Assembly (NCBI GenBank): GCA_002412965.1
Contig: DHWB01000011.1
Location: 454,542-518,541 of the forward strand
Direction of reading: 5' to 3'
Length of the DNA stretch: 64,000 nt
Source of the DNA: Desulfomicrobium sp. UBA5193
GTDB lineage: Bacteria > Desulfobacterota > Desulfovibrionia > Desulfovibrionales > Desulfomicrobiaceae
Every line of letters starts with the position of its first letter. Within the stretch, counting starts at the first letter, position 1. The notes below the pieces were generated by a model. That model saw only the letters and a program-made list of their open reading frames with translations. It made no database searches and was not told the origin of the DNA. The translations under genes and the position numbers were made by a program. Positions 1 through 9,400 of this stretch are shown here, piece after piece.

Positions 1-33
1 TCAAGCCGCGTCACTCACCCCATTTGACACCTC

Positions 34-69
34 AGCAGAACCGGATAAGAACTGGTTCTGCTTTTTTTT
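34..69 (+). terminator. Rho-independent terminator of an upstream gene
   Basis: A 9-bp stem AGCAGAACC / GGTTCTGCT with an 11-nt loop is followed by an eight-T run. The last T abuts the GGAGG ribosome-binding site of the next gene (70-74), so the terminator ends only about 10 bases before that start codon. It probably ends a gene left of the window, but it could also act on transcription into the downstream gene. Confidence 0.85.
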
Positions 70-79
70 GGAGGTTGGC

Positions 80-667
80 ATGGCAGCATTCACCGGGATC
101 AACCATCTGGCCATGGTCACCGCCGACATGGATAAAACCGTGCATTTCTGGCGTGACCTCCTGGGCATGCGCATGCTCGTGGGTCTTGGGCATCCGGGCT
201 ACAGGCATTATTTTTTCGAGATTTCGGACAAGGACATGATCGCCTTTTTCGAGTGGCCCCAGGTCGAGTCCATCGCGGAGAAGGACCACGGCGCGCCGGT
301 TCGCGGACCCGTCGCTTTCGACCACCTCTCTTTCGGGGTGGAGAGCGCCGAGGAACTGTGGCGCCTCAAGGACCTTCTGGAGACCAATGATTTCTGGGCC
401 TCGGAGATCATCGATCACGGTTTCATTCTTTCCCTCTATTCCTTTGACCCCAACAACATCCCCATCGAGTTCAGTTATCCGGTGCCCGAATATGATGTTC
501 GCAAGCATCCGATCATGATTGATTCCCATCCGACTCCGGGGGCATTGGAAGGAAGCGAGCCGCGTTCGGACCGGTGGAAGCGGGTGTCTTCTCCGGCGAC
601 CGATCGCACTGTCTATCCCGGCGAGGCCGAATCCGTCCGCGCCGCGTTCACAAAAAACAAATCATGA
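80..667 (+). CDS. VOC-family (glyoxalase/dioxygenase-like) metalloprotein
   Basis: A 195-residue protein of the vicinal oxygen chelate fold. Two beta-alpha-beta-beta-beta halves can be read. Candidate metal ligands are the His in INHLAM near the start, the His in FDHLSF in the middle and the Glu in IPIEFSY. The ATG at 80 follows GGAGG by five bases, which decides the start over an upstream in-frame TTG. The last ~50 residues are polar and Pro-rich and look like a tail outside the fold. The family covers glyoxalase I, extradiol dioxygenases and resistance proteins, and nothing visible identifies the substrate. murA follows 34 bp downstream and may be co-transcribed. Confidence 0.8.
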   Translation: MAAFTGINHLAMVTADMDKTVHFWRDLLGMRMLVGLGHPGYRHYFFEISDKDMIAFFEWPQVESIAEKDHGAPVRGPVAFDHLSFGVESAEELWRLKDLLETNDFWASEIIDHGFILSLYSFDPNNIPIEFSYPVPEYDVRKHPIMIDSHPTPGALEGSEPRSDRWKRVSSPATDRTVYPGEAESVRAAFTKNKS

Positions 668-701
668 GCTCCGGGCGCATTCCGGATCATTTGAGGAAAA
701 T

Positions 702-1952
702 ATGGATAAACTTGTCATAGAAGGCGGCGTCCCGCTCAAAGGGCGCATCATGGTCAGCGGCTCCAAGAACGCGGCGCTGCCCATTCTGCTGGCGTCCATT
801 CTGGTCGAAGGCGAGGTGCTGCTTTCCAACGTGCCGAATCTGCGCGACATCGCGACGACTTTGCAGCTTCTGGAACTGCTCGGTTGCCGTGCGGAGTACA
901 GGGGCGACCAGGTTTTTCTCCATTCATGCGACCTGAAGCCCGAAGCTCCGTACGATCTGGTCCGGACCATGCGTGCCTCCGTCCTGTGCCTTGGGCCGCT
1001 CCTGGCCCGTTTGGGCCGGGCGCGGGTGGCTCTGCCCGGAGGATGCGCCATCGGGGCGCGGCCCGTGGATATGCACCTGAAGGGGCTGGAGCAGATGGGC
1101 GCGGTCTTTGAACTCGAAAGCGGCGACATCATCGGCACCTGCGACCGGCTGCGCGGCGCTCACATCCAGCTCGATTTTCCCACCGTGGGCGGCACCGAGC
1201 ACCTGATCATGGCCGCGACCTTGGCCGAAGGGGAGACGGTGCTGGAGAACGCGGCCCGCGAGCCAGAAATCCAGGATCTGGCCGAATTCCTGAACACCTG
1301 CGGGGCGCGCATCACCGGGCACGGCACCAGCGTGGTGCGCATCCAGGGCGTCGAATCCCTGCACGGCTGCTCCTACCGGGTCATGCCGGACCGCATCGAG
1401 GCCGGCACCTATCTGGTGGCGGCAGGCATCACCAAGGGCGAGCTCACGCTGGAGGATTGCCCGGTGGACGCGCTCGAAGCGGTCATCTCCAAGCTGCGCG
1501 AGATGGGCATGACCATCGAGGGCAACCGCGACGGCCTGACGGCCTCGGTGGACGGCCCCCTGAACTGCGTCGATCTCTCCACCCGGCCCTATCCCGGCTT
1601 CCCCACGGACATGCAGGCCCAGATCATGGCGCTCATGTGTGTGAGTCGCGGCGCGGGCGTGATCACCGAGGGCATCTTCGAGAACAGGTTCATGCACGTG
1701 CAGGAGCTTGCCCGCCTCGGCGCGCACATCACCCTCTCGGGGCAGAGCGCCATGGTGCGCGGCGTGGACACCCTGAAAGGCGCCACGGTCATGGCCTCGG
1801 ACCTGCGGGCCAGCGCCTGCCTGGTCCTGGCGGGCCTTGCGGCCGCAGGACGGACGGACGTGCGCCGCATCTATCATCTCGATCGCGGGTATGAGCAGAT
1901 GGAAGTCAAGCTTGGCGCGGTCGGGGCCAAGATTCGGCGCGAAAAGGAATGA
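702..1952 (+). CDS. murA: UDP-N-acetylglucosamine 1-carboxyvinyltransferase (MurA)
   Basis: A 416-residue enzyme of the EPSP synthase fold that transfers enolpyruvate from PEP to UDP-GlcNAc, the first committed step of peptidoglycan synthesis in the cytosol. The N-terminus [14 protein letters not shown] is followed by the signature [15 protein letters not shown]. The catalytic, fosfomycin-sensitive Cys lies in [12 protein letters not shown]. Near the C-terminus [15 protein letters not shown] is typical of the family. Length is close to the usual 417-420. The ATG at 702 lies after TGAGGAAAA and matches family N-termini; longer in-frame starts would add unrelated sequence. A terminator follows at 2033. 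Confidence 0.97.
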   Translation: MDKLVIEGGVPLKGRIMVSGSKNAALPILLASILVEGEVLLSNVPNLRDIATTLQLLELLGCRAEYRGDQVFLHSCDLKPEAPYDLVRTMRASVLCLGPLLARLGRARVALPGGCAIGARPVDMHLKGLEQMGAVFELESGDIIGTCDRLRGAHIQLDFPTVGGTEHLIMAATLAEGETVLENAAREPEIQDLAEFLNTCGARITGHGTSVVRIQGVESLHGCSYRVMPDRIEAGTYLVAAGITKGELTLEDCPVDALEAVISKLREMGMTIEGNRDGLTASVDGPLNCVDLSTRPYPGFPTDMQAQIMALMCVSRGAGVITEGIFENRFMHVQELARLGAHITLSGQSAMVRGVDTLKGATVMASDLRASACLVLAGLAAAGRTDVRRIYHLDRGYEQMEVKLGAVGAKIRREKE

Positions 1953-2032
1953 TGCCGAGCTAAAAGACTGATTTCCGTTAATACGGGGACCCAGTCCTTG
2001 TTCCGCGTTGAAAAAATCGTGCGTTCAAAACT

Positions 2033-2067
2033 AAAAACCCTCTCCAGAAATCTGGCGAGGGTTTTTT
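2033..2067. terminator. Bidirectional terminator between convergent genes
   Basis: AAAACCCTC pairs with GAGGGTTTT, with an inner CCAG / CTGG. A T-run follows on the plus strand and an A-run precedes it, so the hairpin can end both murA (plus) and the VKOR gene (minus). Confidence 0.85.
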
Positions 2068-2099
2068 CGTATGCGCGTGACTGCGGCACCGGCCCGGTT

Positions 2100-3089
2100 C
2101 TATTGAGCGGTTGAATTGCCTTCGGCCTTCGGCGCGTTGTTGAACTGCAACTCCCGCTTGAGGAAGCCCCGGATGCGCAGGTATTCGGTGATGTTGTTCT
2201 CCCCCCGCAGGACCATCTCCCAGCCCGGACGCTCCATGACCACCAGCACCGGGATGCCCTGGAACCCCTTCATCTTGAAATAGGCCCGGGCTGAGCGCAC
2301 TTTCTGGCGCAGGTCGTCGGTGATGGGCACGGGGTCGATTTTGTCCAGGCTCTCCACTCGCAGCACTTCAAGGAACAGGTTCTCCTTGGTCGCGTTGGAG
2401 CTCTGCACCGTGGATAGGCGGAAGAGATCGTCTTCCTTGTTGTCCGTGCTGGCGAGGTGCCATTTTCCGGGCAGGGTCTGGGCATTGATGGACAGGTTGG
2501 CCAGGATCTTGGAGCAGTGGTCGCAGTGCAGGCTGAAAAAGAGCACGTGTTGCGGCGCGTTGTCCGGGGCCGTTTCCCATGTGCTGAAGGCCGTGTCGGT
2601 GATGGCGGGGGGGATGACGTTGAGGTCCAGCACCGCGTTGGCCGTGAATCCTCCGCACCAGACCGCCACGCCGAGAAAAACCGTCAGGAGCGAGCGCCTC
2701 ACCCACGAAAAAAGGCAGAGCCCCACAAACAGGATCGCGCCCACGGCAACGCAGAGCAGGCATTTTTCCTTGAGGCCCATGAACTGAAAACCAAGGATCG
2801 CGCCGTCAAAGGCCAGGGCTCCGAAAAAGAGAATGGTCGCCGAGCCCCAGATCCACTTCTTGTCGTAGCGGCCGCCAAAAAAAGCCAGGGCCCACAGGAA
2901 CCAGAAAAAAGTGGCGCCCATCTTGATGAGGTTGCCCTCGCCGAAGCGCACGTACTCGCCGACCACGTCACAGGATGAGGTGGTGCAGAATGAGGTGTGT
3001 CGAATGGCCTGCATCCAGACCTCGGCCGAGAGGAAGGTTGCGGCCAGAAAGAGAAAAGTCAGCAGAGAGTAGCGAGAAACTTTGGTCAT
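2100..3089 (-). CDS. VKOR-family oxidoreductase fused to a thioredoxin-like domain
   Basis: A 329-residue membrane protein. Residues ~5-150 form a vitamin K epoxide reductase-like bundle with several hydrophobic helices, loop cysteines C35 and C40 (FCTTSSC) and an active-site pair CLLC at 110-113. After ~180 comes a thioredoxin-like periplasmic domain with CDHC at 189-192 and a cis-Pro-type loop GIPVLVV. Bacterial VKOR replaces DsbB in oxidising a DsbA-like partner; here both partners appear fused, which suggests a self-contained disulfide-forming enzyme. That could serve the periplasmic cytochromes nearby (inference). The ATG at 3089 follows GGGAGT. An upstream extension is in frame but lacks homology-like sequence. 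Confidence 0.85.
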   Translation of the reverse strand: MTKVSRYSLLTFLFLAATFLSAEVWMQAIRHTSFCTTSSCDVVGEYVRFGEGNLIKMGATFFWFLWALAFFGGRYDKKWIWGSATILFFGALAFDGAILGFQFMGLKEKCLLCVAVGAILFVGLCLFSWVRRSLLTVFLGVAVWCGGFTANAVLDLNVIPPAITDTAFSTWETAPDNAPQHVLFFSLHCDHCSKILANLSINAQTLPGKWHLASTDNKEDDLFRLSTVQSSNATKENLFLEVLRVESLDKIDPVPITDDLRQKVRSARAYFKMKGFQGIPVLVVMERPGWEMVLRGENNITEYLRIRGFLKRELQFNNAPKAEGNSTAQ

Positions 3090-3198
3090 GACAAACTCCC
3101 GGTCGGATGATGGGTGTCTGTTTATCGGAGCGCAGACTAACGTCAAGCTTCGATATCAGGCGGGGCCCCGTCCCTGGGCCATGTTTTAAAAACCGCGC

Positions 3199-4635
3199 TC
3201 ATTTGAGGCGGATGGAATGCTTTTTGAGCAGTTCGTAAAGTCGCGCGCGCGAAAGACCCGAACGCTCGCAGGCGGATGGCACGTCATTGGCGCAGAGTTC
3301 GAGCAACTGCCGCATGTAGGTAATTTCAAGCTGGCCGACCACCATCTCACGCACCTCGCGCAGCGCCGGCAGATCATCGCCCGGAGCAAAGGGCAGGGGG
3401 ATGGCGTTTGTCGGCCGGGCGGCTTCGAGCAGCGTTGGCTGCGTTTTGTCCGGCTTGTGGTGGAAGGCTTTCTTGACGAGAGTGATGCGGATGTCGATGG
3501 GCAAATGGTGGCTGTACAGGCAGGGTTCATCCAGACAGTTGTCCACGGCCACGGCCACGGAATTGACGAATTCACGCACATTGCCCGGCCAGTGATACGC
3601 CTTGAGGGCATGGAGAAAGTCCACGGACAGGGTCTTGGGCGCGGTCTTGTTTTCGCGGCAGAGCTTTTCCGTGTAGTATTCGGCCAAAAGGTCGATGTCT
3701 TCCTGGCGTTCGCGCAGGGGCGGGATGTGGATATGGTGGCCGTTCAGGCGGTAGTAGAGATCGCTGCGGAACAGCCCCTGCTCGACCAGAATCCGCAGAT
3801 CCTTGTTTGTGGCCGCGATGACGCGAAAATTGCTGCTGATTTCCTTTTCCGATCCGATGGGGCGGAACTTGTGCTCCTGCAGGACCCGCAGCAGGGATTT
3901 TTGCAGGTCGAGCCCCAACTCCGCGATCTCGTCCAGAAAAACCGTACCGTTGTCCGCCAGCTTGAACAGTCCGTCCCGTGAATCATGGGCGCTGGTGAAG
4001 GAGCCCTTGGTGTGCCCAAAAAGGGTGCTCTCGACCAGATGCGCGGACAGGTTCGCGCAGTCGATGACCACCAGCTTGCCAAGCGTGGCGCTGTTGTCGT
4101 GGATGCCGCGCGCAAAGAGCTCCTTGCCCGTGCCCGTCTCGCCGGTGATGATCACGTTTGATTTGCTGCCCGCCGCCTTGCCCATGGTCTCCAGGCAAGC
4201 CATGATGCCTGCGCTCTCGCCGATGATGGCGCTGCGTTTCACGCTGCGCTGCTGCCGTCCAAGCTCCTTGGAGGCACGGTAGGCTATGGTGCGCTGCAGC
4301 ATGAGCTTTATGTTGTTGAGCGAGACGGGCTTGCCCACGTAATCCCAGGCTCCGTTGGCGATGGCCAGGGCCGCGCCGTCGGAATCTCCGTCCCCGGTCA
4401 GGATGACGACTTCGGGCAGGGAGGCGAAGGACTGGAACTGCTTGATGTGCGCCAGCCCGTTGCCGTCGGGGAGGTTGACGTCAAGGAAGATGAGGTCGCA
4501 GTCCATGCCGCCGAGCACGGTGAAAGAGTCCTTGATGTTTCTGGCGATGTCGCATGAATGTCCCATGCGTTCGATGATTCGCTGGAAGGAGCGGGAAAAA
4601 TCCTGGTCGTCGTCGATGATGAGAATGTTGGCCAC
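3199..4635 (-). CDS. NtrC-family response regulator with atypical GAFTGA loop
   Basis: A 478-residue regulator in three parts. A receiver domain spans 1-120 (acidic DDD at 8-10, phospho-acceptor D52, K102). An AAA+ domain spans ~135-370 (Walker A GETGTGKE at 164-171, Walker B TVFLDEIAEL). A Fis-type helix-turn-helix lies at the C-terminus (CERSGLSRARLYELLKKH). The sigma54-contacting loop reads GSFTSA at 211-216 instead of GAFTGA. The start is GTG at 4635 with GGAG seven bases upstream; the first residues then read MANILIIDDD as in the family. No histidine kinase is adjacent. It points away from the cytochrome oxidase operon and could regulate it (inference). Confidence 0.9.
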   Translation of the reverse strand: MANILIIDDDQDFSRSFQRIIERMGHSCDIARNIKDSFTVLGGMDCDLIFLDVNLPDGNGLAHIKQFQSFASLPEVVILTGDGDSDGAALAIANGAWDYVGKPVSLNNIKLMLQRTIAYRASKELGRQQRSVKRSAIIGESAGIMACLETMGKAAGSKSNVIITGETGTGKELFARGIHDNSATLGKLVVIDCANLSAHLVESTLFGHTKGSFTSAHDSRDGLFKLADNGTVFLDEIAELGLDLQKSLLRVLQEHKFRPIGSEKEISSNFRVIAATNKDLRILVEQGLFRSDLYYRLNGHHIHIPPLRERQEDIDLLAEYYTEKLCRENKTAPKTLSVDFLHALKAYHWPGNVREFVNSVAVAVDNCLDEPCLYSHHLPIDIRITLVKKAFHHKPDKTQPTLLEAARPTNAIPLPFAPGDDLPALREVREMVVGQLEITYMRQLLELCANDVPSACERSGLSRARLYELLKKHSIRLK

Positions 4636-4862
4636 GCGAAGCTCCGAAGAAAGGGTGAGTCCGTTTTTGTCGGATACTTTCCGGAAAAGCAAGATTCTTG
4701 TGTGACCGTCAGACAGGACTTTGCGTTTTTCAAAATAATCAGTTTCTTGTGTCTGGCTTTTTTGCTGTGTTGGCAGTAAAAATGACTTTCCGTGTTCGGC
4801 CGGAGTCTGGAGGGCCTGCCCTTGAACTGCCCGCGAATTCTTCCCGGCCTCAATATGGTGTG

Positions 4863-4988
4863 GCTGCAAAAAGTTGTCATCCCCTTGAAGAAGGGGATCC
4901 ATGCCTTTTAACTGTCCGAAAAAAAATGGATTTCCGCCTTCGCAGGAATGACATTCAGGTTCTTTCTCGACTTTTTGCAGTAGCCTCT
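4863..4988 (-). repeat. Dispersed intergenic repeat, copy A
   Basis: Read on the minus strand this matches 11520-11656 over most of its length. Shared blocks include GTCATTC.. GCGAAGGCGG, GGCATGGATCCCC and CTTCTTCAAGGGGATGAC. It holds two short palindromes, one of the CATTCC..GCGAAGGCGG type and one ATCCCCTTCTTCAAGGGGAT. The rest of the 4636-5073 gap shows no gene; a loose hairpin lies at about 5005-5025 just before the first cytochrome gene. Confidence 0.85.
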
Positions 4989-5073
4989 CAATTTGAAGAG
5001 AAGTCCCCGTGCGGCGGGGGCACTCGCTTTGCTCACGTGCTGTGCCAACCTTTTTCCCGTGAAGGAGTGTAAC

Positions 5074-5406
5074 GTGAACTTTGTCGGAAATCTTTCAAGT
5101 CAGGCGGCTCCCTGGGCATGTCGTTACAGCAGGCGCCTGACGCTTTTGACCGCCACGGCCCTGCTGTTTTTGGTGTGCTTCGCCCAGGCCGGTGATCCGG
5201 GAGCGCTCATCAAGGAGCGCTGCCTTGAATGTCACGGCATGGACAAGACCTGCGCGGTCACTACCGACGACCCGCAGTGGTGGAATGAAACGGTGCTGCG
5301 CATGGTCGAATACAAAAGCGAAGTGCTGGCCGAAGACGAGGCCGGGACGGTCAGCCTGTTTCTGGCCGATGCGAAAAAGCGGGCCACTCTTTGTCCTGCG
5401 AATTGA
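5074..5406 (+). CDS. Small periplasmic monoheme cytochrome c
   Basis: A 110-residue protein with a Sec-type signal (basic stretch YSRRLTLLTATALLFLVCFAQA) and a single heme site CLECH shortly after cleavage. The mature part is only ~75 residues and includes two further Cys (KTC near the heme, and one near the C-terminus). The start is GTG at 5074, six bases after AAGGAG. It is the first gene of the oxidase cluster, 26 bp before the c553 gene, so it is a plausible electron carrier for the oxidase. No close named family is recognised. Confidence 0.8.
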   Translation: MNFVGNLSSQAAPWACRYSRRLTLLTATALLFLVCFAQAGDPGALIKERCLECHGMDKTCAVTTDDPQWWNETVLRMVEYKSEVLAEDEAGTVSLFLADAKKRATLCPAN

Positions 5407-5432
5407 TTTGAACACAACCATTGGAGGAATTC

Positions 5433-5741
5433 ATGAGATACGTACTGGGATGTCTGTTGGCCGGTCTGCTCTTTGCCTCGGTGGCCTTGGCTTCGGCCGA
5501 GGGCGCTGCCGAGCTCTATGGCAAGTCGTGCAAGGGATGCCATGGCGCCGACGGGACCAAGGTCGTGATGGGCATGACCCGGCCCCTGAAGGGTTTGCCC
5601 GTGGATGAGGTCAAGGCGGCCTTGGTCGGCTACAAGGCCGGAACCTACGGCGGAGAAAAGAAGGCCATGATGGAGCGCGTGGTCAAGCCCCTCACCGACG
5701 CGGAAGTGGACGCCCTGGCTGCCCACGTCGCAGGCCTGTAA
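5433..5741 (+). CDS. Class I cytochrome c553
   Basis: A 102-residue precursor with a signal peptide (residues 1-20 hydrophobic, ending ALAS) and a heme site CKGCH at 33-37. The stretch YGGEKKAMMERVV near the C-terminus, with the likely axial Met, resembles Desulfovibrio cytochrome c553, and mature length (~80) fits. It carries single electrons in the periplasm. In Desulfovibrio vulgaris a c553 gene also sits next to oxidase-like genes (established knowledge), so the most likely partner here is the diheme CtaC encoded downstream. The ATG at 5433 is preceded by GGAGGAA. Confidence 0.9.
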   Translation: MRYVLGCLLAGLLFASVALASAEGAAELYGKSCKGCHGADGTKVVMGMTRPLKGLPVDEVKAALVGYKAGTYGGEKKAMMERVVKPLTDAEVDALAAHVAGL

Positions 5742-5853
5742 GGCTTGTCCTCAAAGGCGCACGTTCGCTGCGCGGAGCGTGTCCGGTGAAAGCCCGTCCG
5801 GTTTGCCGCGCCGCTTGATCCTTGCCGAATGTTTTTTCAAGATAATTGTTGCC

Positions 5854-5875
5854 GAGTCCCTCCACGGAGGGACTC
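5854..5875 (+). promoter_or_regulatory. Hairpin in the leader of the Sco/oxidase genes
   Basis: GAGTCCCTCC and GGAGGGACTC form a perfect 10-bp stem with a 2-base loop, ending six bases before the CGAGG ribosome-binding site of the sco gene. There is no T-run, so it is more likely an mRNA-stability or translation element than a terminator. Confidence 0.5.
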
Positions 5876-5890
5876 GCTTTCGAGGTGCGG

Positions 5891-6868
5891 ATGCGATTGA
5901 TCCTTCTTCTTTGCGTGCTCTTGATGCTCCCGGTCTCCGCGCAGGCGCAGGGCTACGTGCAAAAGGCCCGTGATGTCGGGGCCGCCGTCGGCGCCCATGA
6001 TGACGACACGGCCGCGCAGGCCGAAGAGGCGCTGCACGCCGGGCACGCGGAGCCCGAAGTCCCGCCTGCGGATCACTCCGCACACGAAGTCCCGACCATG
6101 GACCATTCCGCCCATGAGGCTGAGTCCGCCCCGGCCGAGCATGTCCATCCCGCGCCCGTGGCCGAGGCGAGCGTCGGCGTGACGGAAAAGCTCGGAAAGA
6201 ACATCGCCGCCGAAGCCCGCTTCCTCGACGAGGACGGGCGGAGCGTGACCATGGCCGAGATCGTGGACAAGCCGACCATTGTCGTGCCCATCTATTTTTC
6301 CTGTCCCAATGTCTGCGCCATCATCCAGAGTTCCCTGACGGCCGTGCTGCCGGATGTGAAGCTTACGCCCGGCGTGGATTTCCAGGTGGTAAGCGTCAGC
6401 TTCGACGACACGGACACGCCCGCGCTGGCCGCCCACCAGAAGAAGAACTACATGGCGGCCATGGATTTTGCGTATCCGGAAAACGGCTGGCGTTTTCTGA
6501 CCGGCGACGAACGCAATATCCGGCTGCTCATGGATTCCCTGGGGTTTGGCTTCAGGCGCGAAGGCAAGGATTTTGTGCATCCGGTGGTGGTCATGGCCGT
6601 CTCGCCCAAGGGCAAGATCGTGCGCTACCTCTACGGCACCAAACCCCTGGCCTTCGACCTGACCATGGCCGCCACCGAGGCGGGCAAGGAGCAGATCGGG
6701 CTGTCCGTCAAGCGCGTGCTGGCCTACTGTTTCTCCTACGATCCCGAAGGCAAGCGCTATGCGTTCAATTTCATGAAGATAACCGGCACGGGCATCCTGA
6801 TCATCCTGGCCGTGTTGCTCGTTTCCTTGATGCTTGCCGGCCGCAAGAAACGCACTCCCCGAAATTAA
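5891..6868 (+). CDS. SCO1/SenC copper chaperone with His-rich linker
   Basis: A 325-residue copper chaperone for assembly of the CuA site of cytochrome oxidase. It has a signal peptide (1-19), a His/Met-rich region at ~34-90 containing two MDHSAH/ADHSAH-type repeats, and a thioredoxin-like Sco domain. The copper ligands are CPNVC (C138, C142) and H230 in FVHPVVV. A C-terminal transmembrane helix spans ~303-320. Most bacterial Sco proteins are N-terminally anchored and lack the His-rich insert, which probably stores or collects copper (inference). The ATG at 5891 follows GAGG. ctaD starts 22 bp downstream. Confidence 0.93.
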   Translation: MRLILLLCVLLMLPVSAQAQGYVQKARDVGAAVGAHDDDTAAQAEEALHAGHAEPEVPPADHSAHEVPTMDHSAHEAESAPAEHVHPAPVAEASVGVTEKLGKNIAAEARFLDEDGRSVTMAEIVDKPTIVVPIYFSCPNVCAIIQSSLTAVLPDVKLTPGVDFQVVSVSFDDTDTPALAAHQKKNYMAAMDFAYPENGWRFLTGDERNIRLLMDSLGFGFRREGKDFVHPVVVMAVSPKGKIVRYLYGTKPLAFDLTMAATEAGKEQIGLSVKRVLAYCFSYDPEGKRYAFNFMKITGTGILIILAVLLVSLMLAGRKKRTPRN

Positions 6869-6890
6869 GTCCCTGCAGCGAGGTCCATGC

Positions 6891-8502
<1,612 letters not shown>

Positions 8503-8510
<8 letters not shown>

Positions 8511-9102
8511 GGCACACAAGGACTACACCGGCGACAAGTTCGGGATGTGGCTGTTCCTGTTCACCGAAATCCTGCTCTTCGGCGGGCTTTTTCTGCTCTA
8601 TTCGGTCTATCTGCATCGCTATCCGGCGGAGTTTCATGCAGGCGGGCTGCAGCTCAGCCGTCTTTTCGGCACGATCAACACGATCGTGCTCATCACGTCG
8701 AGCCTGACCGTGGCGCTGGCCATCTCCGCCTTGCAGCAGGGGCGCAAGGCGCTCTGCCTCTGGCTTTTGACCGCGACCATCACGCTGGCCGGGTTGTTCA
8801 TGGTCAACAAGTACATCGAGTGGTCGGCCAAGATCGCTCACGGCATCTATCCCGGCTCCCCGGAGATGGCGGCGGGAGCGGGCGGCACGAACATATTCTT
8901 CGGCCTGTACTATGTCATGACCGGAGCCCACGGCCTGCATGTGGTCATCGGCGCGGCCATCCTGGGCTACTGCATGCTGCGCATCTGGCAGGGCAGGGTT
9001 TCGGCCGAAGACTTTGGGCTGCTTGAAAACGGCGGCCTGTACTGGCATCTGGTCGATCTGATCTGGATATTCCTTTTCCCACTTTTTTACCTGATCAGCT
9101 GA
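8503..9102 (+). CDS. ctaE: Cytochrome c oxidase subunit III (CtaE)
   Basis: A 199-residue integral membrane subunit of five predicted helices, the short form found in bacterial caa3/bo3-type oxidases. It begins GDKFGMWLFLFTEILLFGG and contains the family stretch YYVMTGAHGLHV. It ends with the usual WHLVDLIWIFLFPLFY. The ATG at 8503 overlaps the ctaD stop, with GAGGGAG upstream. It stabilises the catalytic subunit and the oxygen path. Confidence 0.95.
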
Positions 9103-9103
9103 T

Positions 9104-9400
9104 ATGACAACACATACTCACATCATGCCCTTCGCCCTCCTGACCAAGATCTGGCTGGCCCTCATGGTGCTGACCGGCATCACGGTGGGGGTGACGAGCT
9201 TCGATTTCGGCTATCTGAACGTGCTGGTGGCCATGACCGTTGCCTCGGCCAAGGCGCTCCTGGTGATCTTCTTCTTCATGCACCTCAAATACGAAAACCG
9301 GACGCTGGGCATCTTCCTGCTGCTGGTCTTCGTCCTCCTGGCCATCTTCATCGGCTTCACCTTTTTCGACGTGGCGATGCGGCCGGAGACGACCCCATGA
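9104..9400 (+). CDS. Cytochrome c oxidase subunit IV (prokaryotic type)
   Basis: A 98-residue protein of three hydrophobic helices with the family-like segment AKALLVIFFFMHLKYE, matching the small CtaF/CoxD subunits of caa3 oxidases. It starts one base after the ctaE stop and its stop overlaps the ctaC ATG (ATGA), so it is coupled on both sides. Confidence 0.88.
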   Translation: MTTHTHIMPFALLTKIWLALMVLTGITVGVTSFDFGYLNVLVAMTVASAKALLVIFFFMHLKYENRTLGIFLLLVFVLLAIFIGFTFFDVAMRPETTP

